A stretch of 34,837 nucleotides of DNA from Erysipelothrix sp. (GTDB lineage Bacteria; Bacillota_I; Bacilli_A; Erysipelotrichales; Erysipelotrichaceae): positions 1 through 34,837 of the forward strand of contig DUUI01000075.1 in the NCBI GenBank assembly GCA_012841625.1, given 5' to 3'. The position numbers and the translations under genes are program-made. The notes below the pieces were generated by a model. It searched no databases and was not told the DNA's origin. It worked only from the letters and a program-made list of their open reading frames with translations. This document shows, in pieces, positions 19,095-28,544 of this stretch (positions are counted from its first letter, which is position 1; each line of letters begins with the position of its first letter).

Positions 19095-21653
19095 ATGAAT
19101 ATTGAACAATTAACACAAAAAGCTCAAGAAACATTAATGGAAGCCGTTAATTTTGCCATGGGTCAAAATCATGCCCAAGTTGATCTTGAACATATTTTAA
19201 TAAGTCTCTTAAACAATGATAGTTTAGATAGTCTTTTTGATGAGCTTGACCAGAATAAACAAGCCCATCATGAGTACCTGTCAAATATCGTTCATACTAA
19301 ACCCAAGACATCAAATGTCTCACAACCTCAGTTGAGTCATCAACTTGAACCTGCTTTTAATGTGGCTATGTCAGAAGCAAATAAACTTGGTGACAAATTT
19401 ATTTCTAATCAAACTCTTTATATTGGTTCTGCTAATCAATTGAGTTCATATATGAATCAATTTGGTTTAACTAAGAATAAAATAGTTAAAGCATTGGAAA
19501 AGATTCGTGATGGTCAAGTTATTGATACACCGACTAAAGAAAATACAATGGATGCTCTGAAGAAATATGGTCGCAATCTAGTCGATGAAGTAAAAGCGGG
19601 CAGAGTGGATCCTGTAATAGGGCGTGATGCTGAAATTCGTCGTGTGATTCAAATCCTATCAAGAAAGACTAAAAACAATCCTGTCTTGATTGGGGAGCCT
19701 GGGGTAGGTAAAACAGCTATTGTTGAGGGTTTAGCATGGCGTATTATGCGTAATGATGTTCCTTTAAGCCTACAAAACAGAGATGTATTTGAACTTGATA
19801 TGGGAGCCCTGATTGCTGGTGCTAAGTATCGAGGGGAGTTTGAGGAACGACTTAAGGCTGTTTTAAATGAGGTTAAGAAAGCTGAAGGTCAAATAATTTT
19901 ATTCATTGATGAAATTCATAATTTAATTGGAGCAGGTAAAACAGAAGGTGCAATGGATGCAGCCAATCTACTAAAACCAATGTTAGCTCGTGGTGAACTC
20001 AATGCCATTGGTGCAACAACATTTGATGAGTATCGTAAATACATCGAAAAAGATAAAGCATTAGAGCGACGCTTTCAACGAATTCAAGTCGATGAGCCAA
20101 CAATAGAAGATACAATATCAATTCTTCGAGGTTTAAAAGACCGTTTTGAATCACATCATGGAGTCCAAATTAAAGATAGTGCCATTATTGCGGCAGCAAA
20201 TTTATCAGCGCGTTATATAACGGATCGATTCTTACCAGATAAAGCGATTGACTTGATTGATGAGGCATGCGCCACCGTGAGAGTTGAAATTGATTCAATG
20301 CCAAGAGAACTGGATGAAATGATGAGAAAGATTCGACAATTAGAAATTGAAGAAATTTCATTAAAAGATGAAGATGATGATAATTCTATAGATCGAAAAT
20401 TTGAAATTTCTGAAGAATTAGAAAATTTGAAAGAAGAATATCAAGAACTTAATCATCAATGGGAGCTAGAAAAAGCAGAAGTAGTAGCTTCTAAGAATCT
20501 TAAAGCTGATTTAGAAACAGCTAAACTAGACTTAGAGAAAGCTCAAAATGAGGCTCGCTATGAAGAAGCAGCTCGTCTACAGTATGAAACGATTCCACAA
20601 CTTCAACGACAATTAGCAGAGAAAGAAACATCAGAAAAAGAAAATAAAATGTTGCTAGAAGAAGTTGATGAAGAATTAATCGCCCAGATTGTTTCACGAT
20701 GGACTAAAATCGAAGTAGGAAAGCTTCAAGGATCAGAGAGAGAAAAATTATTAAATTTAGAGATGCTTCTGCGTCAACAGGTAAAAGGACAGGATGAAGC
20801 ACTAAGACTTGTTACTGAAGCGATTCTAAGATCCAAAGCAGGAATTCAAGATGAGAATCGTCCACTGGGCTCATTTATGTTCTTAGGACCAACTGGTGTT
20901 GGTAAAACAGAGGTCGCCAAAGCATTGGCTTTACAACTCTTTGATGATGAACAAAAAATTATTCGCTTAGATATGAGTGAATACATGGAAAAACATTCAG
21001 TTTCACGTTTAATTGGATCACCACCAGGCTATGTGGGGTATGAAGAGGGAGGACAATTAACTGAACAAGTTCGGCGTCATCCTTATTCAATTGTTCTTTT
21101 TGATGAGATTGAAAAAGCACATCCCGATGTCTTTAATGTCTTACTTCAAGTATTGGATGAAGGCCGTTTAACAGATAATAAAGGTGTTAATGTTGATTTT
21201 AAGAATACTCTTATCATTATGACTTCCAATCTTGGTGCTCAATATGCATTTATGAATGACTTAGAATCACGACATGATCTGTATCTCGAAGAAGTTAAGC
21301 GCACCTTCAAGCCAGAGTTTATTAATCGCTTAGATGAAATTATCGTCTTTAATGCCTTAGACCAAGACATTCTAACTCAAATTGCTGAAAAATTTATCAA
21401 TGAAATGAGAAATCGTTTAGCAGACAAGGAAATCTATGTATCTGTCAGTGATGAGGCTAAGAAGCGAATTATAAGTTTAGGATCAGATGCTCAATTTGGA
21501 GCTAGACCTATGAAGCGACACATTCAAAAAGAAATTGAAACGATGCTCGCAAGAGCAATCATTGATGGCTCATTGCAAAAAAATAGTCGTGTGGTCATTG
21601 ATGTTGATAAGGGTGATTATATTATCCGTGATCAACAAATAGTTTTAAATTAA
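19095..21653 (+). CDS. clpB: ATP-dependent disaggregase ClpB (Hsp100)
   Basis: Hexameric AAA+ machine that works with DnaK to dissolve aggregates. The 852-residue protein has the N-terminal Clp_N repeat domain (1-145), AAA1 with Walker A GEPGVGKT (200-207), the long coiled-coil middle domain (about 395-530) that sets ClpB apart from ClpA/C, AAA2 with GPTGVGKT (598-605), and the C-terminal domain. No ClpP-docking loop is apparent. It is a single-gene unit between the doubly CIRCE-marked leader and a bidirectional terminator. Confidence 0.97.
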   Translation: MNIEQLTQKAQETLMEAVNFAMGQNHAQVDLEHILISLLNNDSLDSLFDELDQNKQAHHEYLSNIVHTKPKTSNVSQPQLSHQLEPAFNVAMSEANKLGDKFISNQTLYIGSANQLSSYMNQFGLTKNKIVKALEKIRDGQVIDTPTKENTMDALKKYGRNLVDEVKAGRVDPVIGRDAEIRRVIQILSRKTKNNPVLIGEPGVGKTAIVEGLAWRIMRNDVPLSLQNRDVFELDMGALIAGAKYRGEFEERLKAVLNEVKKAEGQIILFIDEIHNLIGAGKTEGAMDAANLLKPMLARGELNAIGATTFDEYRKYIEKDKALERRFQRIQVDEPTIEDTISILRGLKDRFESHHGVQIKDSAIIAAANLSARYITDRFLPDKAIDLIDEACATVRVEIDSMPRELDEMMRKIRQLEIEEISLKDEDDDNSIDRKFEISEELENLKEEYQELNHQWELEKAEVVASKNLKADLETAKLDLEKAQNEARYEEAARLQYETIPQLQRQLAEKETSEKENKMLLEEVDEELIAQIVSRWTKIEVGKLQGSEREKLLNLEMLLRQQVKGQDEALRLVTEAILRSKAGIQDENRPLGSFMFLGPTGVGKTEVAKALALQLFDDEQKIIRLDMSEYMEKHSVSRLIGSPPGYVGYEEGGQLTEQVRRHPYSIVLFDEIEKAHPDVFNVLLQVLDEGRLTDNKGVNVDFKNTLIIMTSNLGAQYAFMNDLESRHDLYLEEVKRTFKPEFINRLDEIIVFNALDQDILTQIAEKFINEMRNRLADKEIYVSVSDEAKKRIISLGSDAQFGARPMKRHIQKEIETMLARAIIDGSLQKNSRVVIDVDKGDYIIRDQQIVLN

Positions 21654-21655
21654 TA

Positions 21656-21690
21656 AAAAACGATGGATTTATTGTCCATCGTTTTGTTTT
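21656..21690. terminator. Bidirectional terminator between clpB and the membrane protein gene
   Basis: Stem AAAACGATGGA/TCCATCGTTTT with a 7-base loop and T-rich tails in both directions. The stop codon of the minus-strand gene lies in the loop. Confidence 0.9.
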
Positions 21691-22244
21691 TCTATTTTGA
21701 TTTGACTATTCAAAGCTAGTATCTTAGAAAGTAGCCAGACTGCTAGTGCTAAAGTTATAATAACAGTGGCAAGCTTAATCCATAATGGACTATCCGCAAA
21801 ATATAATTCAATAAATGCTAAGACCCCATAAATTAATACAAATGCAAAATGGAAATACTCAAGTAAACGCTTATGTTTCAGAACATCTAATTCATAGCGT
21901 TGATCAAAGTCTTTCTGATTAATCTTAAATGGTACTTTATCTTTAAAGAATAGTTTTTCAAACAATAATTGTGTTGCGAAATAGACAATAACGGAAGCTA
22001 TTAGACTTATAAAGAACCTAACATAGACGGCACTATTTCTAAAATACAAAAACAATACAAAATAAGTAAAGATACTCACAAATAATCTCATCTTGTAAAA
22101 ACGCACCCATTTTAGGTCTTTATCATAGACTTGATACCCTTTTTTTGTTTTCTCATTGTAATATAAAAGTCTTCTTTTACTATCTTTAATAATGTCATGC
22201 CCCAAATCAACAATTCGTTGATCTTCATCTTTTCTCTTACTCAT
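21669..22244 (-). CDS. Predicted four-helix membrane protein, unknown function
   Basis: Not recognised. The 191-residue product has a charged N-terminal region (about 1-50, with KRRLLYYNEKTKKGYQVYD), then predicted membrane helices at about 53-69, 75-97, 130-149 and 155-178, a basic inner loop between the second and third, and a hydrophilic tail. The ATG at 22244 follows GAGGTGG; an in-frame TTG at 22256 would lie in that ribosome site. It diverges from the ygjP-like gene with only 41 bases between the starts. Confidence 0.7.
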   Translation of the reverse strand: MSKRKDEDQRIVDLGHDIIKDSKRRLLYYNEKTKKGYQVYDKDLKWVRFYKMRLFVSIFTYFVLFLYFRNSAVYVRFFISLIASVIVYFATQLLFEKLFFKDKVPFKINQKDFDQRYELDVLKHKRLLEYFHFAFVLIYGVLAFIELYFADSPLWIKLATVIITLALAVWLLSKILALNSQIKIEKQNDGQ

Positions 22245-22274
22245 TTTCCACCTCAAAGTTTACCCTTATATGAT
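22245..22274 (+). promoter_or_regulatory. Putative promoter of the ygjP-like gene
   Basis: TTTCCA (22245-22250), 18-base spacer, TATGAT (22269-22274). RNA would begin about 22281, five bases before the ATG; an alternative TACACT at 22274-22279 would start it on the ATG itself. Confidence 0.4.
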
Positions 22275-22285
22275 ACACTAATCTC

Positions 22286-22909
22286 ATGAAAACTAAAACA
22301 ATTGTTGAAAAACGTAAATCTGTAACACTGAAAGTTGAGGGAGACACGCTCATTATTCGCCGACCTTTTAATATCAGTGATGAGGTTGTTGAGTCATTTA
22401 TCGTCAAGAAAAAGGAATGGATTGATAAACAATTAAAGCTCAATCAGGTTTTTGAAGTGTCATTTGAAACTGATCTAATCCTTATGGATTCGCCGATTAA
22501 ATTAGTGTTTAAGAAGGGAGAAGAAAATAGGATTATTAAACATGAGACTGTTTGGACAGTAATTAGTAAAACTGAGAAGTCAGGATTAAATCTAGTTCAG
22601 GACAATCTTAGAGGTATGTTACATAAAAAGATTGAAGAATACATTAAAGTTCTTCAATCTATAAAACCATTTCAGGTTAATCAAATTAAAATTAAGAATT
22701 TAAAATCGTCATGGGGGAATTGTAACTCAAGAAAAGAGTTAAGCTTTGCCTTGCGATTAATCCATATGAAGGAAAGTTTCATTGAATCAGTCATCGCTCA
22801 TGAAGTGAGTCATTTATTTGTTATGAATCACTCTGCATCATTTTATCGCGTGTTGTCCCAATTTGATCCAGACTATCGCTCATCAATAAAGGATCTATCG
22901 GGTCAATAA
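22286..22909 (+). CDS. YgjP-like zinc metallopeptidase (M48/SprT-like)
   Basis: The 207-residue protein has the family core: LKSSWGNCNSRKELSFALRL (residues 139-158), then the zinc site HEVSH (172-176) with a third ligand His182 (NHSASFY). This is the pattern of the YgjP/DUF45 group, often linked to restriction or stress loci, with unknown substrates. No Shine-Dalgarno lies before the ATG, and its predicted promoter leaves almost no leader. The last 89 bases are coding on both strands, overlapping the 3' end of rqcH. Confidence 0.85.
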   Translation: MKTKTIVEKRKSVTLKVEGDTLIIRRPFNISDEVVESFIVKKKEWIDKQLKLNQVFEVSFETDLILMDSPIKLVFKKGEENRIIKHETVWTVISKTEKSGLNLVQDNLRGMLHKKIEEYIKVLQSIKPFQVNQIKIKNLKSSWGNCNSRKELSFALRLIHMKESFIESVIAHEVSHLFVMNHSASFYRVLSQFDPDYRSSIKDLSGQ

Positions 22910-24497
22910 AAATGGTTGTGTATTCATTCATCGCAACTTTACCTAAAGGGGCTTTAGGAATTTTTTTAAGCTCACTCACCGCAGTATAGGCTACTGCCAC
23001 TGAAGAGGAATCAGAGAATCGTGAGTGATAAGCCGCAAGATTAGCTCCAAAGCGAATTAATCGCTCATTGAGATCTTTAAATGCCACTTCAGCAACGACA
23101 TGAGAACCGGCACCATCTAAGATATGAAACCATGAATCTGATTTATGAGCATGTCTGAAGGTTAGTTGTTCATTTTGTTTATTGGTAAGTCCATAATGAA
23201 ATTGAACATCATCAAAGATAATTGTTTTAAAGGTTGATGGCTCATCTTTCTTCTTGCGTTGTTGTGGTTTTTGTTTTTGACGAATGACGCCTTTATCAAT
23301 AAGTTCTTGCCTTATTTCTAAAGCATTTTTCACATCAACATGTTTAATCTGGTGATCTAGTCCTTCGAAATATTCGATATCATCTTGTGCTAACTCAAGT
23401 TGATGTTGGATATGACTGAGTCCCTTTTTAAGTTTTCGATATTTTTGGAAATAAAGCTGAGCATTATCAATGCCATCATAACGCTCATCCAAATCAATGG
23501 TGACTTCTTGATTATTAAAGTCTGTCAGAGTTACTTCTTTGGTTCCTCGAGCTATTTGGTGACCATAAGTCATCAATAAATCACCATAGTCTCTAAAGTG
23601 ATCATGGTCTGATGCTTGAAGGTATTGGACTTTAAGCTTCTGTTCTTTTTTCTTTGATTTCTTTAATTCTCTTGTGATTAGTTTTTGAAGATTTCCAGTA
23701 TGTTGTTTAACACGCTGGGCTTGAACTTTGGCTTGATAGGCATATTCTAGTCCTTCAATAAGTGGGAATGTTTCATAAGGCAGGTGGATATGTTTTAATT
23801 CAATTGCATGAAATTGATAGTTACTATGAACATATAAAGTTTTTGACTTTTGGATAGTCTGTAAGATGTCATTAAAATCCTCATGATTTCTAATTCGATA
23901 TTCTACTTCTCTTGCTAGTAGTGGACTAAAACCAAAGTATTGTTTAACTAAAGAATCATCAAGATTAATTGAGTCTTGTTGATCAAAAGGATTTTTCTTA
24001 TCTTCCTGTTCTGGATAATGGTATGAAGCACCACTAAAGATAATTCTCTTTGTGTTTTCATAGGGAGGGATGCGATTAAATGCATCAAGGATTTTGTTGG
24101 ATTCATCGACCAGTATGACATTGGCATATTTGCCCATCAGTTCAACCATTATTCTTAAGTTAACTGTATCTCCTAAGTCATTACTATTGGTGATTTTAAG
24201 TTCGATGACTCGGTCTAAATCAATTTGTTTAATGGACTGTATCCAACCATTGCCGCAATGTTTTCTTAAAAGCATCACAAAATGACTTGGTTCGCTGTGA
24301 CGAACAAAGGGTTCGTTGGTAATTGAAAGTCTGTTTGTTGTTGAATCAATTGAGAATAATAAATTGATTTTTTCATGTCGATAACATTCAAAAACAAGCT
24401 CATATTCTGATATTTGAGCAATTCTATTGATTCGTAATGGAGTTAAATCTGATAACTCATGTACAATATTGTTTAATAATAATCCATCTAATGCCAT
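22821..24497 (-). CDS. rqcH: RqcH (NFACT/FbpA family) ribosome quality-control factor
   Basis: Binds stalled 50S subunits and directs C-terminal alanine tailing in Bacillota. Over 558 residues: the NFACT-N domain starting MALDGLLLNNIVHEL with DLDRVIEL (the Asp-Arg pair needed for tailing), a long coiled-coil arm (about 260-400), and the NFACT-R domain with FHYGLTNKQNEQLTFRHAHKSD, cited in part, and GAGSHVVAE. I prefer the ATG at 24497 (five bases after GAGGTG) to the one at 24500. The C-terminal tail after TTIFIDP is longer than usual by about 20-25 residues, and that tail lies in the overlap with the ygjP-like gene. Confidence 0.93.
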   Translation of the reverse strand: MALDGLLLNNIVHELSDLTPLRINRIAQISEYELVFECYRHEKINLLFSIDSTTNRLSITNEPFVRHSEPSHFVMLLRKHCGNGWIQSIKQIDLDRVIELKITNSNDLGDTVNLRIMVELMGKYANVILVDESNKILDAFNRIPPYENTKRIIFSGASYHYPEQEDKKNPFDQQDSINLDDSLVKQYFGFSPLLAREVEYRIRNHEDFNDILQTIQKSKTLYVHSNYQFHAIELKHIHLPYETFPLIEGLEYAYQAKVQAQRVKQHTGNLQKLITRELKKSKKKEQKLKVQYLQASDHDHFRDYGDLLMTYGHQIARGTKEVTLTDFNNQEVTIDLDERYDGIDNAQLYFQKYRKLKKGLSHIQHQLELAQDDIEYFEGLDHQIKHVDVKNALEIRQELIDKGVIRQKQKPQQRKKKDEPSTFKTIIFDDVQFHYGLTNKQNEQLTFRHAHKSDSWFHILDGAGSHVVAEVAFKDLNERLIRFGANLAAYHSRFSDSSSVAVAYTAVSELKKIPKAPLGKVAMNEYTTIFIDPIDPLLMSDSLDQIGTTRDKMMQSDS

Positions 24498-24516
24498 CAT
24501 GTCACCTCGTGTAGCT

Positions 24517-24543
24517 ATTTTATCACATCTTTGATGATTTCAA
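24517..24543 (-). promoter_or_regulatory. rqcH promoter
   Basis: TTGAAA (24538-24543), 15-base spacer, TAAAAT (24517-24522) on the minus strand. Back to back with the gmk promoter. Confidence 0.45.
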
Positions 24544-24546
24544 TAA

Positions 24547-24575
24547 TTGACAAAAAGGCTCTTAGATACTAGAAT
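24547..24575 (+). promoter_or_regulatory. Promoter of the gmk-to-thiN operon
   Basis: TTGACA (24547-24552), 17-base spacer, TAGAAT (24570-24575); RNA start near 24582. It is the only clear promoter I see for the nine genes that follow. Confidence 0.85.
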
Positions 24576-24596
24576 TGAGGCAAGGCGGGTGAGATT

Positions 24597-25172
24597 ATGA
24601 AAAGAGGATTATTAGTTGTATTTAGTGGACCAAGTGGAGTTGGCAAGGGAACGATTCGAAACCTTTTTATTAATAACCAAGATTTAAATTTAGCATTCTC
24701 CATTTCAATGACGACCCGTAAACCAAGAATTAATGAAGTTGATGGTGTTGATTACTTCTTTGTGTCAAAAGAGGAGTTTGAAAGTGCCATCGAAAATGAT
24801 GAATTATTAGAATATGCAGAGTTTGTTGGTTCTTATTATGGAACACCACGAGCCTATGTTGATAAACTTAGGGATGAGGGTAAAAATGTACTACTAGAAA
24901 TTGAGGTTCAAGGAGCTTTACAAGTCCAAGAACGGGTTAAAGATGCTCTTAGTATATTCATAGTGCCTCCTTCATTTGAAGAATTAGAAAGAAGAATCCG
25001 TGGTCGACGTTCTGAACCAGAAGAAATTATTCAACAAAGACTCGCAAAAGCTAGTGCTGAGTTAGAAATGATGGGTCGCTACAAATATGTTGTGTGTAAT
25101 GATGACCCACAATTAGCAGCTGATTTAACTGCTCTGATTATCAAACGTCATATCCAAATCTCCACTGATTAA
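24597..25172 (+). CDS. gmk: Guanylate kinase
   Basis: Phosphorylates GMP to GDP with ATP. The 191-residue product has the P-loop GPSGVGKG (11-18), the GMP-binding SMTTRKPRINEVDGVDYFF region (cited within 20), EYAEFVGSYYGTP and the lid RIRGRRSEPEEIIQQRL. Ribosome site GGGTGAG. In Bacillus rpoZ and coaBC come next; here priA follows after 8 bases. Confidence 0.97.
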   Translation: MKRGLLVVFSGPSGVGKGTIRNLFINNQDLNLAFSISMTTRKPRINEVDGVDYFFVSKEEFESAIENDELLEYAEFVGSYYGTPRAYVDKLRDEGKNVLLEIEVQGALQVQERVKDALSIFIVPPSFEELERRIRGRRSEPEEIIQQRLAKASAELEMMGRYKYVVCNDDPQLAADLTALIIKRHIQISTD

Positions 25173-25180
25173 AGAGGATT

Positions 25181-27319
25181 ATGATTTTAGTCGAAGTATA
25201 TACACAAAACCCAATTGCTCATAATCAAAAATTAACTTATGAATCTGATGTAGAAATACCAACAGGTTGCCGAGTTCTTATTGAATTAAGAAACCGCCAA
25301 ATTGTTGGTTTTGTTGATAGATGCTATGAAGGTGAGGTTGATTTTGAGACTAAAAAAGTGCTTGAAGTTATTGATGATGAACCAATTATCACCAAGGAAC
25401 TGTTTGATTTAGCGCAGTGGTTAAGCTATCAAACACTTTCACCTATGATTCGTTGTTTACAGGCAATTTTACCTAACCCACTTCGCCCTAGTAAATCATT
25501 TAAAGCCCCTGTCATTGTTAGGATGATTCGCCTCATTGATGTTGATGAGACCTTAACACCTCGTCAAACTGAAGTTGTTGAAGTCTTAAAGAAACAGGGT
25601 GAGATGCCATATTCAGATGTACATCAGAAAGATAAAGCTATCGTAAGAGCTTTGATCAAAAAAGGTGTTATTGAACAATATGAAATAGAAAGAGATTATG
25701 AAGAAGAAATAGTTTCTGCGACAAGTGAACATAAGAAATTAACGGCCGACCAACAAAAAGCTGTTGAGACGGTTACTTTAAATAATTATCAATCCTATTT
25801 ATTATTTGGTGCAACTGGTTCAGGGAAAACGGAAGTGTATCTTCAGATTGCTCAAAAAGTGATTGATCAAAAGAAACAAGTTTTAATATTGGTGCCTGAA
25901 ATTAGTTTAACGCCTCAAATGATTGAGCGCTTTGAGTCACGCTTTGGCCAAGATATTGGCATCTATCACTCTGGCTTAAATAATCAAGAAAAATATGAAC
26001 AATACAAACGTGTTAAAGAAAATAAAGTTAATATTATTGTTGGAACCCGTTCCTGTGTTTTTTTACCTTTTAGTAATTTGGGACTAATTGTTTTAGATGA
26101 AGAACATGATCCATCCTTTAAACAGGAAACATTACCATATTATCATGCAAGAGAAGTTGCTCATTATCGAGCAAAGCTTCATAATTGTCCAATTATCTTA
26201 GGGTCGGCTAGTCCATCGCTAGAATCTTATGCTAAAGCAATTAAGAATGTGTATACCTTGATTACTTTACCACAGCGAATTAATGAGAGTTTTCCTGAAG
26301 TTAAAGTTATCGATATGCGAGCACAGCTTAGACAACTAAAAAATGAAGTGATTAGCCAAGAATTAGATAATGCGATTAGAGATGCACTGGATCATAAACA
26401 ACAAATTATCTTATTGCTTAATCGTCGCTCTTATTCACCAATTGTTCAGTGTCAAAACTGTCAGAAGGCGTTAGAATGTCCGCATTGTGATACAACTTTG
26501 GCTTATCATAAAGAGTCTAATGCTTATATTTGTCATACTTGTGGGTATTCACAGCGTGATAACACATGTAATCATTGTGGTGGAAAAGCAGTTATGATGA
26601 AGGGCTTGGGGACTCAAAGACTTGAGGAAGTAATTAAGCACAAATACCCATCAGCCACAGTTGCTCGGATGGATGCTGATACGACTAAGCGAAAGAATGC
26701 TCATTTTAAATTGTTAAATAAATTTCAAAACAGAGAAATTGATATACTGGTTGGAACACAGATGATTGCTAAAGGACTAGATATGCCCTATGTAACAATC
26801 GTTGGGATTCTACAGGCGGATGCTTCTTTAATGCATGATGATTTTAGTTCGACTGAGAAGGCGTTTAGCTTAATTTTACAAGCTTCAGGTAGAGCTGGTC
26901 GTCATGATTTAAAGGGAAGTGTATATGTTCAATCATATTTGCCTGATCATTATGCGATTCAGTATGCTTTGAGACAAAACTATATTGGATTTTTTCAAGA
27001 AGAAATGAATTATCGACATCAAGGAAATTATCCACCTTATATTTATTTGTGTGAGATAGTTTTAAGTCATACAAATTTAGAGAAAATTAATGAATTAGCG
27101 CAGAGACTTGCGTATGCAGCCAGAAACAAAGGATTAAATACTTTAGGTCCGGCACCTCTTAGGAAACTGTCTACAATGAAACGAGCGAGAATTGTGATTA
27201 AGCATAAAAATCATGCAGAGCTTTTAGAGATGCTTCATCAAATACATGAGGAATGTGAGATTTCCACTTCCAATATTCAGGTCATATTTAATGTGAACCC
27301 ACAACAATTAAGTATATGA
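25181..27319 (+). CDS. priA: Primosomal replication restart helicase PriA
   Basis: 3'-5' helicase that reloads the replisome at collapsed forks. Over 712 residues: the 3'BD domain at the start (MILVEVYTQNPIAHNQKLTY), Walker A GATGSGKT (210-217), DEEH (306-309), a zinc-binding Cys-rich segment (about 424-465, with CQNCQKALECPHC and CHTCGYSQ), then helicase motifs including GTQMIAKGLDMP and QASGRAGR. Complete. AAAGAGG precedes the ATG. Confidence 0.97.
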   Translation: MILVEVYTQNPIAHNQKLTYESDVEIPTGCRVLIELRNRQIVGFVDRCYEGEVDFETKKVLEVIDDEPIITKELFDLAQWLSYQTLSPMIRCLQAILPNPLRPSKSFKAPVIVRMIRLIDVDETLTPRQTEVVEVLKKQGEMPYSDVHQKDKAIVRALIKKGVIEQYEIERDYEEEIVSATSEHKKLTADQQKAVETVTLNNYQSYLLFGATGSGKTEVYLQIAQKVIDQKKQVLILVPEISLTPQMIERFESRFGQDIGIYHSGLNNQEKYEQYKRVKENKVNIIVGTRSCVFLPFSNLGLIVLDEEHDPSFKQETLPYYHAREVAHYRAKLHNCPIILGSASPSLESYAKAIKNVYTLITLPQRINESFPEVKVIDMRAQLRQLKNEVISQELDNAIRDALDHKQQIILLLNRRSYSPIVQCQNCQKALECPHCDTTLAYHKESNAYICHTCGYSQRDNTCNHCGGKAVMMKGLGTQRLEEVIKHKYPSATVARMDADTTKRKNAHFKLLNKFQNREIDILVGTQMIAKGLDMPYVTIVGILQADASLMHDDFSSTEKAFSLILQASGRAGRHDLKGSVYVQSYLPDHYAIQYALRQNYIGFFQEEMNYRHQGNYPPYIYLCEIVLSHTNLEKINELAQRLAYAARNKGLNTLGPAPLRKLSTMKRARIVIKHKNHAELLEMLHQIHEECEISTSNIQVIFNVNPQQLSI

Positions 27320-28536
27320 AAAATCAAAGAGAGATAACTTTTGAGATTTTGTCTCAAAATAAATATTCAAACATTGAATTACAGAAGTTAAGCCATCATC
27401 CACATCGAGCCTTTATTACGCATTTGGTGTATACGGTGTATCAAAATTATGAGTTATTAGTGTTTCAGACTGCTGATTTTTTGAAGAAACCCGTTATTAA
27501 AGAGATTGAAGTGATATTAGCCATGGCAGCAGCCCAGCATTATTTCATGGATTCTGTTGTTGAGTATGCATTAGTTAATGAATCGGTTGAGCTTGCTAAG
27601 AAGGTTAATGTTAAGTTTGGTGGTTTAGTGAATGCGGTATTAAAGAAAATGGTTCAAAGGCCGATGCAGTTGAGTAAGAGTAGTGATGAGTTGATTGATT
27701 TAAGCATTAATACCTCTCATCCGTTATGGATTGTTAAGTTATGCAAGGCGCAATATGGATTAGATGTGACCAAGCGTTTATTAGAACACCATAATACTGA
27801 AGCGCCTATCGATGTAAGAATTAATACGACTAAAACGAGTGTTGAAGAAATGATTGAAAAGTATCCTGTGTCTTTTGAGGGTGACTATTTAACTGCGTCA
27901 TCTGAAATTTTTAAAACAGATGCACTTGAAAAAGGATTGTTGCTTGTTCAAGATCGTAATTCACAACGGCTTATCAATGATATAAAGGATATTAATGGAA
28001 TTAATATCTTGGATGCATGTACAGCACCGGGCACCAAACTGACTCAGTTAGCGAGTAGAAATAAAGATTATCAGTTAGTTGGTGTTGATTTGTATCAGCA
28101 TCGGATTGATTTAACGAAAAGATTAGTTGATCGCTGGGGGTTGGATAATATCGATTTAGTTGTGAGTGACATTTTAGAGTATCATCGCTTTGACCCATTT
28201 GATTTGATTTTATGCGATGTGCCTTGTAGTGGTTTAGGTGTGTTGAGGCGGAAGCCTGATATTAAAAGACGAATTCAACCGGAAGATTTAGATGAGCTTG
28301 AGATTTTACAACAGGCGATATTAGTGCATACTGCTTCTTTATTAAGGGAGGGTGGTTTACTTGTTTATGCTACTTGTACATTAAATAAGAAGGAGAATGA
28401 GAAACAAATAGAGACGTTTTTAATGAATCACTCTGATTTTGAATTAATCCATCAAGAAACATTAATTGGTGTTGACAATAATGGAGATAGCTTTTATAGT
28501 GCACATTTAGTCAAAAAGAGTGGTATTATTAGTTAG
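27316..28536 (+). CDS. rsmB: 16S rRNA (cytosine-967-C5) methyltransferase
   Basis: An NusB-like RNA-binding N-terminal domain is followed by a SAM domain in 406 residues. Seen: DACTAPGTKLTQLA (motif I; family usually DxCAAPGGK), DVPCSGLGVLRRKPDIK with one active-site Cys, and YATCTLNKKENEK with the second. It overlaps priA by four bases (ATGA). In Bacillus def and fmt lie between these genes; both are absent at this spot. Confidence 0.94.
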   Translation: MKNQREITFEILSQNKYSNIELQKLSHHPHRAFITHLVYTVYQNYELLVFQTADFLKKPVIKEIEVILAMAAAQHYFMDSVVEYALVNESVELAKKVNVKFGGLVNAVLKKMVQRPMQLSKSSDELIDLSINTSHPLWIVKLCKAQYGLDVTKRLLEHHNTEAPIDVRINTTKTSVEEMIEKYPVSFEGDYLTASSEIFKTDALEKGLLLVQDRNSQRLINDIKDINGINILDACTAPGTKLTQLASRNKDYQLVGVDLYQHRIDLTKRLVDRWGLDNIDLVVSDILEYHRFDPFDLILCDVPCSGLGVLRRKPDIKRRIQPEDLDELEILQQAILVHTASLLREGGLLVYATCTLNKKENEKQIETFLMNHSDFELIHQETLIGVDNNGDSFYSAHLVKKSGIIS

Positions 28537-28544
28537 GTGAGAAA

